Notes: generated from the letters alone by a model not told the origin. 64,000 nt of DNA from Bacteroidales bacterium (GCA_028280405.1 JANQLW010000053.1:59816-123815); one strand, 5' to 3'. Shown: positions 8,961 to 17,083, numbered from the stretch's first letter. Translations and numbers: made by a program.

Positions 8961-9365
8961 ATGGAAACAGCAAGAATAAAATACTTAGGCGACTTAAGAA
9001 CTGAAGCCATGCATCTTCAGTCTGGAAATAAAATAATCACTGATGCACCCGTCGATAATCAGGGAAAAGGAGAAGCATTTTCGCCTACCGATATGGTAGC
9101 AACTGCTTTAGGAGCTTGTATGCTAACGATTATTGGGATTAATGCTCAAACGCAAACCTATGATATTACAGGAACAGAAGTAGCGATTACGAAAATCATG
9201 CAATCTGATCCCAGAAGAATTAATGAAATCAAAGTTGATTTTTTCTTTCCAAAAAATAATTATACTGATAAAGAAAAGAAGCTGATTGAGGCTGCTGCTT
9301 ATAGTTGTCCGGTAGCTAAGAGTTTGCACTCAGGCTTAAAACAAAGCATTACTTTTAACTATTAA
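8961..9365 (+). CDS. OsmC family peroxiredoxin-like protein
   Basis: Cytosolic thiol peroxidase-type protein of the OsmC/Ohr/YhfA superfamily, 134 aa. The two conserved redox cysteines are present: C53 in LGACMLT and C116 in YSCPVAKSL. Family members reduce organic hydroperoxides with dithiol donors, but the YhfA-like branch to which this looks closest lacks a proven substrate. Probably co-transcribed with the thioesterase gene 9 bases downstream. Confidence 0.88.
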   Translation: METARIKYLGDLRTEAMHLQSGNKIITDAPVDNQGKGEAFSPTDMVATALGACMLTIIGINAQTQTYDITGTEVAITKIMQSDPRRINEIKVDFFFPKNNYTDKEKKLIEAAAYSCPVAKSLHSGLKQSITFNY

Positions 9366-9374
9366 ATTTATATT

Positions 9375-9758
9375 ATGACAGAAGATTTAAAAGTTGGCAT
9401 TAAGCATAAAACTGAAATTACTGTAAAAGAAGAACATTCTGCTAAGAAATATGGATCCGGCAATGTGGATGTATTTGCTACACCATGTATGATTGCTTTC
9501 ATGGAAAATACTGCCATGAATCTGGTAAAAGAATATTTACCGAAAGGGTCCACAACCGTTGGAATTCATATTGATGTGAGTCATATAAAAGCTACACCTA
9601 TAGGAATGAAAGTATTTCTTAAAGCTAAATTATTGGAAATCGATGGCAGGAAACTTGTATTTGAAGTAATTGCAAGTGATGAAGAAGGAGGCATCGGATC
9701 AGGAACACATACACGCTTTATTATTGATAAAAAAGAGTTTATAAAAAGACTGGGTTAA
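9375..9758 (+). CDS. FlK-like hotdog thioesterase
   Basis: Acyl-CoA thioesterase of hotdog fold, 127 aa. The catalytic triad of fluoroacetyl-CoA thioesterase FlK (Thr, Glu, His with spacings 8 and 26) is matched exactly: T36 in FATPCM, E44 in FMENTA and H70 in VSHIKATP; the downstream GSGTHTRFII strand is also typical. The bacterial homologues outside Streptomyces are not thought to act on fluoroacetate; substrate unknown. Its stop codon overlaps that of the convergent deformylase-like gene inside a hairpin. Confidence 0.8.
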   Translation: MTEDLKVGIKHKTEITVKEEHSAKKYGSGNVDVFATPCMIAFMENTAMNLVKEYLPKGSTTVGIHIDVSHIKATPIGMKVFLKAKLLEIDGRKLVFEVIASDEEGGIGSGTHTRFIIDKKEFIKRLG

Positions 9759-9773
9759 TCACCCGGTCTTTTT
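9743..9773. terminator. bidirectional terminator containing both stop codons
   Basis: Thirteen-base arms (AAAAAGACTGGGT and ACCCGGTCTTTTT, one G-T pair) around a 5-base loop. The TTAA at 9755-9758 supplies the stop codons of the genes on both strands, so the terminator is partly coding on each side. Confidence 0.8.
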
Positions 9774-10246
9774 ATTTTAAAAGATTTATCATCTATGGCT
9801 CGTTGTGTAGCAAGGATTCCATCCAGGTGATCGTACTCATGTTGAATGAGTTCAGATAAATCACCATCCAATTCCCATACATATCGCTCCCAATTCATAT
9901 CATGAAACTTCAGCTTTACCCTTTTTGAGCGCTCCACTTTTACCAATAAGCCTGGGAAACATAAACAATCGTCCCAAACCTCCATCCTCTCATCACTGAA
10001 ATCATAAAGTTCAGGATTAATCAATACAATAGGCTTATTAATATTCAGATAGATGAATCTTTTCAAAACACCAATTTGGGGAGCAGCAATAGCACGTCCT
10101 GCTTTATAAATTTCTCGGAACTCCATCAGGGCATTGTGTAATATCTTAATACTGGGCTTCAAAGAATCTAATTCTCCTTTGCTAACTTCCGAAGAAACTT
10201 CATAAAGTCTAGGGTCACCCAATCGAAGTACTTTGTCCAGACTCAT
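9755..10246 (-). CDS. peptide deformylase-like protein
   Basis: 163 aa protein of the polypeptide deformylase family, which removes N-formyl groups from nascent proteins. Motif 3 is intact (HEYDH, residues 136-140). Motif 1 is AGRAIAAPQIG (usual GVGLAAPQ), and motif 2 is DDCLCFPG where canonical enzymes have EGCLS; the metal-binding cysteine C94 is kept. The protein is shorter and more divergent than the housekeeping Def, so it may be a second, specialised paralogue. Start ATG overlaps the stop of dtd (TAATG), indicating coupled translation. Confidence 0.75.
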   Translation of the reverse strand: MSLDKVLRLGDPRLYEVSSEVSKGELDSLKPSIKILHNALMEFREIYKAGRAIAAPQIGVLKRFIYLNINKPIVLINPELYDFSDERMEVWDDCLCFPGLLVKVERSKRVKLKFHDMNWERYVWELDGDLSELIQHEYDHLDGILATQRAIDDKSFKIKRPGD

Positions 10247-10698
10247 TATTCCTTATTTTTAGTATCGATTAGTATTGTTACAGGGCCATCATTAATCAGC
10301 TGAACATCCATCATGGCCCCAAATTCGCCACTTTGCACTTCTTTGCCCACATCCTGACAGATTCTCCTTTTAAAAGATTCGTATAATGGAATTGCAATAT
10401 CAGGTTTAGCAGCATATATATAAGAGGGGCGGTTCCCTTTCTTTGTACTTGCATGTAAGGTAAACTGGCTAACTACGATAATCTCACCATTTACATCCAT
10501 AATGCTTTTATTCATCACCCCATTTTCATCATTAAAAATTCTTAGCTTGGAAATTTTAGCACTAAGCCAATCTATATCTTCATTTGTATCTTCATTTTCA
10601 ATTCCCAACAGAATCAATAAACCTTGGCCGATTCTGGCCTTTACTTCATTACTAATTTTAACAGAAGCCTCTGAAACCCTTTGTATAACTGCACGCAT
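10246..10698 (-). CDS. dtd: D-aminoacyl-tRNA deacylase
   Basis: Hydrolyses D-amino acids from mischarged tRNA. 150 aa, normal length. Active-site motifs SQFTLHAST (near 77) and NDGPVTI with the Gly-cisPro element (near 136) are present, and the N-terminus MRAVIQRV is the classic Dtd start. First gene of a two-gene unit with the deformylase-like gene; both act on products of translation. Confidence 0.93.
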   Translation of the reverse strand: MRAVIQRVSEASVKISNEVKARIGQGLLILLGIENEDTNEDIDWLSAKISKLRIFNDENGVMNKSIMDVNGEIIVVSQFTLHASTKKGNRPSYIYAAKPDIAIPLYESFKRRICQDVGKEVQSGEFGAMMDVQLINDGPVTILIDTKNKE

Positions 10699-10746
10699 TT
10701 TAAATGAATTATTATCTAAATTAAAAATAAGAATTAAATTAATTAG

Positions 10747-10754
10747 TAATTTTG
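10747..10754 (+). promoter_or_regulatory. predicted -7 element TAatTTTG
   Basis: TAnnTTTG match ahead of pdxJ. If used, the heptamer array at 10771-10826 lies in the transcribed leader. Confidence 0.4.
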
Positions 10755-10770
10755 TTTAATTGAAATTATT

Positions 10771-10826
10771 ACAGGCTACAGGCTACAGGCTACAGGCTAC
10801 AGGCTACAGGCTACAGGCTACAGGCT
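10771..10826 (+). repeat. eight perfect tandem copies of ACAGGCT
   Basis: 56 bases, eight identical heptamers, continued by two more units of the same period (TGAAGCA, TGAAGCC) to 10840. It lies in the pdxJ leader. A perfect short-unit array is prone to slippage; because 7 is not a multiple of 3 or of the helix turn, copy-number change would alter spacing of leader elements. Confidence 0.95.
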
Positions 10827-10856
10827 TGAAGCATGAAGCCATTTAACTCAAAAATT

Positions 10857-11573
10857 ATGACTAAATTAAGCGTAAACATAAACAAGATTGCTACAATCAG
10901 AAATGCCCGGGGTGGTAATCTTCCAAACGTATTAAAAGCAGCTCAGGATTGTGTAAGATTCGGAGCTGAAGGAATCACAGTCCACCCTCGTCCGGATGAA
11001 AGACATATTACATATCAGGATGCACGTGACATAAAACCTGCAATTGATCTTGAATTTAATATTGAAGGAAATCCAACTTCTAAATTTATTGACCTTGTGT
11101 TGGAGGTAAAGCCTGCACAGGTAACATTAGTTCCGGATGCTCCTGATGCAATTACATCCAATGCCGGTTGGGACACTATTAAAAATGAAGGTTTTCTGAC
11201 AGAAGTAATTTCTGAATTTAAAAATAATGGCATCAGGACATCTATTTTTATTGAAACCGATGAAAAGATGATCCGTAATGCTGTTAAAACCGGAACCGAC
11301 AGAGTTGAGCTTTATACAGAAAGCTATGCAGTCGATTATCCAGCAAACCGGGAAGCTGCAATAAAACCTTTTGTAGATGCTGCAAAAGTAGCTAATGAAG
11401 TAGGCTTAGGATTAAATGCGGGTCATGATTTAAATCTGGAAAACTTAAAATATTTTGCTCAAAATATTCCAGAATTACTGGAAGTATCGATCGGCCATGC
11501 ATTGATCAGTGATGCGCTTTATTATGGATTGGAAAACACCATTCAGCTTTATTTGAGAGAGCTTAAATACTAA
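10857..11573 (+). CDS. pdxJ: pyridoxine 5'-phosphate synthase
   Basis: Last step of de novo vitamin B6 synthesis, joining 1-deoxy-D-xylulose 5-phosphate and 3-amino-2-oxopropyl phosphate. I take the ATG at 10857 ([10 protein letters not shown]), the usual family start; the in-frame ATG at 10833 lies inside the heptamer repeat and would add eight residues. 238 aa TIM barrel with [23 protein letters not shown] and [11 protein letters not shown] phosphate-binding and catalytic motifs. Single gene with an unusual repetitive leader. Confidence 0.93.
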   Translation: MTKLSVNINKIATIRNARGGNLPNVLKAAQDCVRFGAEGITVHPRPDERHITYQDARDIKPAIDLEFNIEGNPTSKFIDLVLEVKPAQVTLVPDAPDAITSNAGWDTIKNEGFLTEVISEFKNNGIRTSIFIETDEKMIRNAVKTGTDRVELYTESYAVDYPANREAAIKPFVDAAKVANEVGLGLNAGHDLNLENLKYFAQNIPELLEVSIGHALISDALYYGLENTIQLYLRELKY

Positions 11574-11631
11574 TATCCTGTTTATTTTCTTAACTTTATA
11601 GTTTAATTAATCATCATTATAATCAAATTAT

Positions 11632-13332
11632 ATGGCTGTTAATAATCTATTAGATACAAGTACCGTTAGTCTTAGTGATGTATTAGGTAATGGCAAATCA
11701 TATGTAGTACCTCCTTATCAAAGAGATTATTCGTGGAAAAAGGATCATTGGGAAGATTTATGGAATGACTTGATTTCTATTCATGAAACTGAAGGTATTC
11801 ATTATATGGGATCTATTGTATTACAAAACAAAGGCGATAAAAAGTATCATATTATTGATGGACAACAAAGATTTTCTACATTGACATTGATTGTTTTAGC
11901 AATAATAAAACAACTATCAATCTTAATTGAGAAAGGTATAGATGAAAAAGAAAATAAAGAAAGAATTTCACTTCTTCAACAAAAATTTATAGGCGATAAA
12001 GATCCGGGATCATTAACATATTCCTCCAAGTTAAAATTAAATGAAAATAATAATAGTTTTTTTCAATCAAACCTATTGGTATTTAGACCTCCAATCAATA
12101 TTAACACCCTCTTAGATTCTGACAAACTTATTTATCAGGGCTATAATTATTTTGTAGAAAAAGTAAATCATTTTTTTGAAAAAGAACAAAGTGGAGAAAT
12201 AATTGCAAATTTTCTCAATAAAATCGTTGCCGAAAAGTTAATGTTCATTCAAATTGTAGTTGAAGATGAACTTAGTGCTTATACTGTTTTTGAAACATTA
12301 AATTCAAGAGGAGTAGGATTAACGGTTACTGATTTACTTAAGAATTACTTATTCTCAATATCAACAGAAGTTGATTTACCGCATGTTAAAAACAAATGGA
12401 AAAAAATTGTAGATATAATTGGATTAGACAACTTCCCAACTTTTTTAAGACATTATTGGATATCCAAAAACAAACTAATAAGACAAGAATATTTATTTCG
12501 AGCAATTAAAGAATCTATAACAGAATCTCCTGAAGTAATCTCATTATTAGATTCACTAGAAGATAATGCTCAACTTTATAATGCATTATCGAATTATGCA
12601 GATAGTTTTTGGGAAGGTAATAGAGAAATAAAGAAAAGAATAAATGAAATAACATTATTTAAGGAAAAGCAAGCATATCCTCTACTTATTGCTTCTTATA
12701 ACAATTTAAGTATCGAAGACTTTGAAAAAGTTTTAAGATTTGTAAGTATAATAACATTTCGATATACAATTATTGCAAAGCTTCATACTAATTTAAAGGA
12801 AGATGTCTATAATAAAGCAGCTGTTAATATTAGTAAAAATAAAATCCAATCAATTCAAGAAATAGCTAATTCCTTAAAACAACTATATCCTTCTGACGCA
12901 GACTTTAAAAATGACTTTGCAACCAAATCAATTAGTACAAAAAGAGGCAAGAGATTAGTTCGCTATATTTTATTCTGCCTTGAAAATCACATTAGTCAAA
13001 CCGATTTTGATTTTGAAGATAACCCTGGTACAATTGAGCATATATTACCAGAAAATGGAAATGAAAACTATTTAAATGAATTCCCGCAATCAATTCATGA
13101 ATCATTAGTATATAGATTAGGTAATTACACAATTCTAGAGGAAGATAAAAACAGGGAATGTTCTTCAATTGGATTCGTTGAAAAGAAAACTATTTACCAT
13201 ACCAGCCAATACAATTTAACAAAACAGATAAATTCAAATGAATGGACTCCCAGAAGTATAGATTTAAGACAAGATAGGTTAGCCAGCCAGGCAACATCTA
13301 TCTGGAGGATTTCTCAATTAGATTTGCCATAA
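11632..13332 (+). CDS. DUF262/DUF1524 protein, GmrSD-like nuclease
   Basis: Single-chain 566 aa homologue of GmrSD type IV restriction enzymes, which cleave modified (glucosylated hydroxymethylcytosine) DNA. N-terminal DUF262 domain with PPYQRDYSW (27-35) and the nucleotide-hydrolysis motif IIDGQQR (near 76-80); C-terminal DUF1524 His-Me finger nuclease with IEHILPE (near 467), RLGNYTIL and a terminal RQ..LA..A..IW block. All core motifs are intact, so it is likely active. It stands alone between pdxJ and a transporter gene and is more AT-rich in codon use than its neighbours, which suggests acquisition by transfer. Some DUF262 proteins have non-defence roles. Confidence 0.85.
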   Translation: MAVNNLLDTSTVSLSDVLGNGKSYVVPPYQRDYSWKKDHWEDLWNDLISIHETEGIHYMGSIVLQNKGDKKYHIIDGQQRFSTLTLIVLAIIKQLSILIEKGIDEKENKERISLLQQKFIGDKDPGSLTYSSKLKLNENNNSFFQSNLLVFRPPININTLLDSDKLIYQGYNYFVEKVNHFFEKEQSGEIIANFLNKIVAEKLMFIQIVVEDELSAYTVFETLNSRGVGLTVTDLLKNYLFSISTEVDLPHVKNKWKKIVDIIGLDNFPTFLRHYWISKNKLIRQEYLFRAIKESITESPEVISLLDSLEDNAQLYNALSNYADSFWEGNREIKKRINEITLFKEKQAYPLLIASYNNLSIEDFEKVLRFVSIITFRYTIIAKLHTNLKEDVYNKAAVNISKNKIQSIQEIANSLKQLYPSDADFKNDFATKSISTKRGKRLVRYILFCLENHISQTDFDFEDNPGTIEHILPENGNENYLNEFPQSIHESLVYRLGNYTILEEDKNRECSSIGFVEKKTIYHTSQYNLTKQINSNEWTPRSIDLRQDRLASQATSIWRISQLDLP

Positions 13333-13342
13333 ATCTATTATT

Positions 13343-14032
13343 ATGATTTCTACAAAAAAAAATGAGGCCGAGAATATATATTTGATATTGGCAGGATTGT
13401 TCATTGCCTCCCTGGTAACTAGCAATTTGATTTTTCAGAAGTTTTTCACTTTTGATTTTCTTGGGATACATACCTTTGAGTTATCTGTTGGGATTTTACC
13501 CTATCCTATTACTTTTCTGGTTACAGATATTATTTCAGAAATGTATGGAAAGAAAAGAGCTAACAAAGTGGTTTTAGCTGGTTTATTTGCCAGTATTTTT
13601 ATGCTTCTGATTATTATTGTCAGTTCATATGCCAAAGCGACACCATGGTCACCGGTAGATGATGATGAGTTTAACAAAGTATTTGGATTCACTTTTATTG
13701 CTGTTGCAGCTTCAATGGCTGCTTATTTATTGGCTCAGTTAATAGATGTTCAGCTATTTCATTTCTGGAAAAAGTTAACCAAAGGAAGATACTTGTGGTT
13801 AAGGAATAATGCTTCCACTTTTAGCTCTCAATTTGTAGATACATTTACAGTACTATTTCTTCTTTGCAGCTTTGGAGTTATAGAATGGAAATTATTTGGG
13901 ATATTGCTTCTGAACGGATATATTTTTAAAGTTTTAATAGCCTTGATTGATACTCCTATTATATATGTGATCGTATATTTCTTTAAACGCAGGTTTAAGC
14001 TAAAAGAAACAGGGGAAGAATTAAATTTTTAA
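13343..14032 (+). CDS. queuosine precursor transporter (VUT/YhhQ family)
   Basis: Inner-membrane protein of 229 aa with about six membrane segments, belonging to the COG1738 VUT family; E. coli YhhQ imports the queuosine precursors preQ0/preQ1. Family features are the acidic ITFLVTDIISEMYGKK segment near 55-70 and the polar WLRNNASTFSSQFVDT stretch near 150. A queA gene (37381-38604) is also in the window, which supports a queuosine role. It starts 10 bases after the nuclease gene. Confidence 0.85.
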   Translation: MISTKKNEAENIYLILAGLFIASLVTSNLIFQKFFTFDFLGIHTFELSVGILPYPITFLVTDIISEMYGKKRANKVVLAGLFASIFMLLIIIVSSYAKATPWSPVDDDEFNKVFGFTFIAVAASMAAYLLAQLIDVQLFHFWKKLTKGRYLWLRNNASTFSSQFVDTFTVLFLLCSFGVIEWKLFGILLLNGYIFKVLIALIDTPIIYVIVYFFKRRFKLKETGEELNF

Positions 14033-14044
14033 TGCCATTATCGA

Positions 14045-14824
14045 ATGAAGTTATTTTACAGGGAATTTGGAGAAAACGAACAACCATTAATTATACTTCA
14101 CGGATTATTTGGTTTATCAGATAATTGGGTAACCTATGGAAAACGATTAGCTGATCTGGGGTTTAAAGTTTATATACCTGATCAAAGAAATCATGGGCAA
14201 TCCCCGCATAACAGCACCTTTAATTATTTGGCCATGACAGATGATCTTTACGATTTTTTCGAGGAGCATCAGATTGAAAATGCAATATTACTTGGTCATA
14301 GTATGGGAGGAAAGGTTAGTATTCGATTCGCACTTGAAAACCCTGAACTGGTTAAAAAAGCCATTATTGTTGATATCAGTTTAAGAGATTACCCTAAACG
14401 TACATCTCATATGCAAATCATTGATGCTATGCGCCGAATTAATTTCGATATGGCCAAGTCACGCAAAGAAGTAGAAATGCTTCTGAGGGAACGAATGCCG
14501 GATGACAGGCTACGTCAATTCATCATGAAGAACCTTTACTGGAAAGATAAAGAGACTCTCGGATGGCGAATTAATTTTGAAGGAATCTGTGAAAACCTGG
14601 AAGATTTATTTGATGGAGTAGATACCATTGATATTTTCAATAAAGAGACCTTGTTTATTCGTGGAGGACAATCAGATTATATATTGGAAGAAGATTATCC
14701 TGTAATTAAGTATAACTTCCCAAAATCAGAAATTATCACCATTGAGAATGCCGGGCATTGGGTTCATGCGGATGCTCCGGATGAATTTTGGAATATCGTT
14801 TCTGGATTTCTTAGTGGTTCTTAG
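14045..14824 (+). CDS. alpha/beta hydrolase (YbfF-like esterase)
   Basis: Cytosolic esterase-type alpha/beta hydrolase, 259 aa. Oxyanion-hole motif LHGLFG (18-23), PDQRNHGQS, nucleophile elbow GHSMGG with S86, acidic residue in GGQSDYI near 206 and catalytic His in AGHWVHAD near 240. Resembles E. coli YbfF, an acyl-CoA/short-chain esterase. Follows the transporter gene by 12 bases and probably shares its transcript. Confidence 0.85.
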   Translation: MKLFYREFGENEQPLIILHGLFGLSDNWVTYGKRLADLGFKVYIPDQRNHGQSPHNSTFNYLAMTDDLYDFFEEHQIENAILLGHSMGGKVSIRFALENPELVKKAIIVDISLRDYPKRTSHMQIIDAMRRINFDMAKSRKEVEMLLRERMPDDRLRQFIMKNLYWKDKETLGWRINFEGICENLEDLFDGVDTIDIFNKETLFIRGGQSDYILEEDYPVIKYNFPKSEIITIENAGHWVHADAPDEFWNIVSGFLSGS

Positions 14825-14829
14825 TTTTT

Positions 14830-14892
14830 GATTCTATATTCTTTGTTAATAAATTAAGAACAGAGAACAAGGAACTAAGAATTAAGAATGAT
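14830..14892 (+). repeat. degenerate 7-base-period array
   Basis: Reads in steps of seven as GATTCTA TATTCTT TGTTAAT AAATTAA GAACAGA GAACAAG GAACTAA GAATTAA GAATGAT, the last five sharing GAA at the same phase. Starts 6 bases after the esterase stop. Confidence 0.7.
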
Positions 14893-14920
14893 ATTAGTAG
14901 TATAAAAACTCATCCTTATA

Positions 14921-14970
14921 AAAAGCTAAAGCCAAGCTGTACTAAGGCTTGGCTTCTGTTGTTAGCTTTT
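14921..14970 (+). terminator. two-tier hairpin, likely terminator of the esterase transcript
   Basis: Outer arms AAAAGCTAA / TTAGCTTTT and inner arms AGCCAAGC / GCTTGGCT. The U run is weak, but the position fits transcript ends of converging genes. Confidence 0.5.
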
Positions 14971-15249
14971 AATCCCGGATTAGCACCATATTCGAAAAAA
15001 GTGTTACCCAAACAATCGAATTATCCAGATTCCGGGAAATCCGGACGTTATTTTTACTACTGTCATCAAAATATCGGAAAAATGAACGATAACCGATGCT
15101 CTTATAATAAGAATACCGTGCCAAACTTCACAACCTTCTTTTTTACAACCAATTAAAACTTTTTCCAAAAATGTCCGGACACAAAAAAAAGCGTACAATC
15201 GAACACATCCGTTCACATGCGTACATGTTTTTTAACAAAACTTTAATAA
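14971..15249. other. intergenic region without a recognisable gene
   Basis: Lies between the convergent esterase and tatC genes. Short open frames occur on both strands but none has a credible composition, start or homologue. It contains small GC-richer pieces such as TCCGGAC and CCGGGAAATCCGGACG; otherwise I see nothing in it. Confidence 0.5.
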
Positions 15250-16092
15250 TTAATCAATATCGAAATCAAGCTCACGTTTTTTATAGATTCGATTTGAGAT
15301 ACCAATACTTAATTCGTAAAGGCCGATCAAGGGGATCACAACCAAAACCTGGCTAAATACATCCGGAGGGGTTATAATAGCTGAAATTACTAAAAGAATT
15401 ACAACCATATATTTTCGATTACGCTTCATAAATGAAGGAGTCAATAATCCGATCTTGGTTAAGAAGTATACCAATATGGGTAATTCAAATGCAATACCGA
15501 CAGCAAATGTTACTGAAACAACAGTGCTAATATATGAACTCAAAGAAATCTGATTTGTAACAAAATCACTTACCTGATAAGTCCCGAGGAAATGAAGTGT
15601 AAGGGGAACAATTAAAAAATAACTGAACAATACACCAGCAATGAATAATAACGAACTAACCAGTACCGCCCCACCAGAATGTTTTTTCTCATTATTTTTT
15701 AATGCCGGGCTCACAAATCGCCATATTTCAAACATTACATAAGGGAAAGCTACGATAAAACCTGCAACTAAAGAAATCATCATATGAGTCATAAACTGAC
15801 CGGACATTTTAATATTGATGATTTCAATAGACATCTCTTTCATGCTTAATCCAGATATGCCTAATAGTTGGCCTAATTGAGTCAGCAAACGATTGGTAAT
15901 AAAATCAGATTCTTTAGGGGCAAGGATAATCAAATCAAAAATGATATTTCTATTTAAAAAGGCTACTACAGCCAGAATAATAATAGCTAATACAGAACGA
16001 ACAATATTTCCCCGAAGCTCTTCCAAATGCTCCCAGAATGACATTTCCTTTTCAGTTTTAACTTTTTTCTTGGTAGTATTTACTTCTGGCAT
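15250..16092 (-). CDS. tatC: Sec-independent protein translocase TatC
   Basis: Membrane core of the twin-arginine export system, which would export the folded molybdoenzyme encoded at 24033-26282. I place the start at 16092 (MPEVNTTKKK); an upstream in-frame ATG at 16125 adds 11 unlikely residues. About 280 aa with a charged N-terminus, the conserved MSFWEHLEELR signature and six membrane segments, ending in a basic tail. No tatA/B is nearby. In related genomes tatC often neighbours kdsD, recQ and lptB; here those are 29 kb away. Confidence 0.92.
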   Translation of the reverse strand: MPEVNTTKKKVKTEKEMSFWEHLEELRGNIVRSVLAIIILAVVAFLNRNIIFDLIILAPKESDFITNRLLTQLGQLLGISGLSMKEMSIEIINIKMSGQFMTHMMISLVAGFIVAFPYVMFEIWRFVSPALKNNEKKHSGGAVLVSSLLFIAGVLFSYFLIVPLTLHFLGTYQVSDFVTNQISLSSYISTVVSVTFAVGIAFELPILVYFLTKIGLLTPSFMKRNRKYMVVILLVISAIITPPDVFSQVLVVIPLIGLYELSIGISNRIYKKRELDFDID

Positions 16093-16138
16093 TTTCTTTT
16101 CAATTAATGAAATACAAAGATGCAAAAAATTAGAATAC

Positions 16139-16166
16139 GGGGTGACGCCCTTAGGGGCGTCACCCC
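16139..16166. repeat. GC-rich palindrome, second copy of the 1291-1320 element
   Basis: Twelve-base arms GGGGTGACGCCC / GGGCGTCACCCC with loop TTAG. Compared with 1291-1320 the C-G pair at the fifth position has become T-A on both arms, so pairing is kept while sequence changes. Confidence 0.8.
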
Positions 16167-16174
16167 ATAAATAA

Positions 16175-16207
16175 AAAAGCTTCTCCTTTAATTAAGAAGA
16201 AGCTTTT
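16175..16207 (-). terminator. terminator of the SQR-DsrE operon
   Basis: Ten-base stem AAAAGCTTCT / AGAAGCTTTT with T run on the minus strand, 25 bases after the DsrE2 stop. Confidence 0.8.
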
Positions 16208-16231
16208 CTTAATATAATATCATCTAAGTTT

Positions 16232-16735
16232 CTATGTAAAGATAATCTGAGTATTCTCTCCACCACACATACCGTAGAAATCTCCAACAGTCAATACGTC
16301 TTTTACATGTTCGCTTAAATCTTCTTTTTCTAGTTTAAACATATCCATCGCTAGTTTACAAGCATAAATTTCACCCCCACCTGCAGTAATCATATCTAAA
16401 AACTCATCTACAGGAGGAATATCCAGTTTATCCATTTCCTTTTTCATCATAGCAGATACGCCTGCTTCAACTCCAGGAAGCATTCCCATAATTGAAGGGA
16501 AAGGAAGTCCACCAGGCATACGCATAGCCGGGTTACCTACAGTCGCTGTATGAAGTTTATTCATTTGTTTTTTAGTAATTGCATCCAGTCCAAAAAAAGT
16601 GAAAAACAATTTAGCTTCTATGCCTTCCATAACTGCACCATTCCCTAATACCAGTGTTGCATAAACATCCTCTATTGTCCCTTTGGCACAAATGATACAT
16701 ACTTTTTTTAATGGAGTTTCTTGTTTATTTTCCAT
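16232..16735 (-). CDS. DsrE2-type sulfur transfer protein (DrsE_2 family)
   Basis: 167 aa cytosolic-type DsrE-fold protein. Visible features: CIICAKG near residue 15, the long GNPAMRMPGGLPFPSIMGMLPGVE-type segment typical of the DrsE_2 family, and the conserved cysteine in IYACKLAMDMF near 128 that carries persulfide in relatives. Such proteins pass sulfane sulfur to TusA or DsrC-like carriers. It ends an operon SQR-DUF1641-TusE-DsrE2, spaced by 20-32 bases, so it probably accepts sulfur produced by the SQR-like protein. Confidence 0.87.
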   Translation of the reverse strand: MENKQETPLKKVCIICAKGTIEDVYATLVLGNGAVMEGIEAKLFFTFFGLDAITKKQMNKLHTATVGNPAMRMPGGLPFPSIMGMLPGVEAGVSAMMKKEMDKLDIPPVDEFLDMITAGGGEIYACKLAMDMFKLEKEDLSEHVKDVLTVGDFYGMCGGENTQIIFT

Positions 16736-16759
16736 AGTAAAGATTTTTAATGATTTATA

Positions 16760-17071
16760 CTAGATACAGCTGGCTGGTTTAGGCACGCCTGAAATTTTAG
16801 TTGCTTTTTTCAATGGAGCACCTGGGAATAATTGGTAGAATCCTTTGATATCAACAATACCCGATTTCCCAATACCTCTAATGGTAAGGGTTTCTCCATT
16901 ATTTACTTTATTTCTTATAAAATCAATCAATTCAAAGTGTTTGTCTGTAAGTTCAATTCCCTCTTCTTTAGCAATCTCTGTACCTATTTCTTTTGTCCAT
17001 TGTGATGCATCCATCATATAACCTTCAGCTGATACTTCGATGCTAACACCTGCAAATGTTTTAGTTGCCAT
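16760..17071 (-). CDS. TusE/DsrC/DsvC family sulfur carrier
   Basis: 103 aa, typical length. DsrC-type proteins carry sulfur on a mobile C-terminal arm. Here the arm ends KKATKISGVPKPASCI: the penultimate cysteine (CysA) is present, but the second arm cysteine found eleven residues earlier in true DsrC is Thr. This is the TusE-like pattern, suited to persulfide transfer but not to forming the trisulfide used in dissimilatory sulfite reduction. No dsrAB is in the window. Neighbours DsrE2 and SQR indicate sulfide oxidation or sulfane sulfur trafficking. Confidence 0.88.
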   Translation of the reverse strand: MATKTFAGVSIEVSAEGYMMDASQWTKEIGTEIAKEEGIELTDKHFELIDFIRNKVNNGETLTIRGIGKSGIVDIKGFYQLFPGAPLKKATKISGVPKPASCI

Positions 17072-17083
17072 AATTATATTTTT

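Noticed and set aside
10771..10840. CRISPR array
   Set aside because: Units are seven bases, contiguous, without spacers, and no cas genes are present.
10833..10856. Upstream ATG of pdxJ
   Set aside because: It lies in repeat sequence and adds eight residues not typical of PdxJ.
14959..15356. Small frames between the esterase and tatC
   Set aside because: Composition is unlike protein, and the last overlaps tatC on the other strand.
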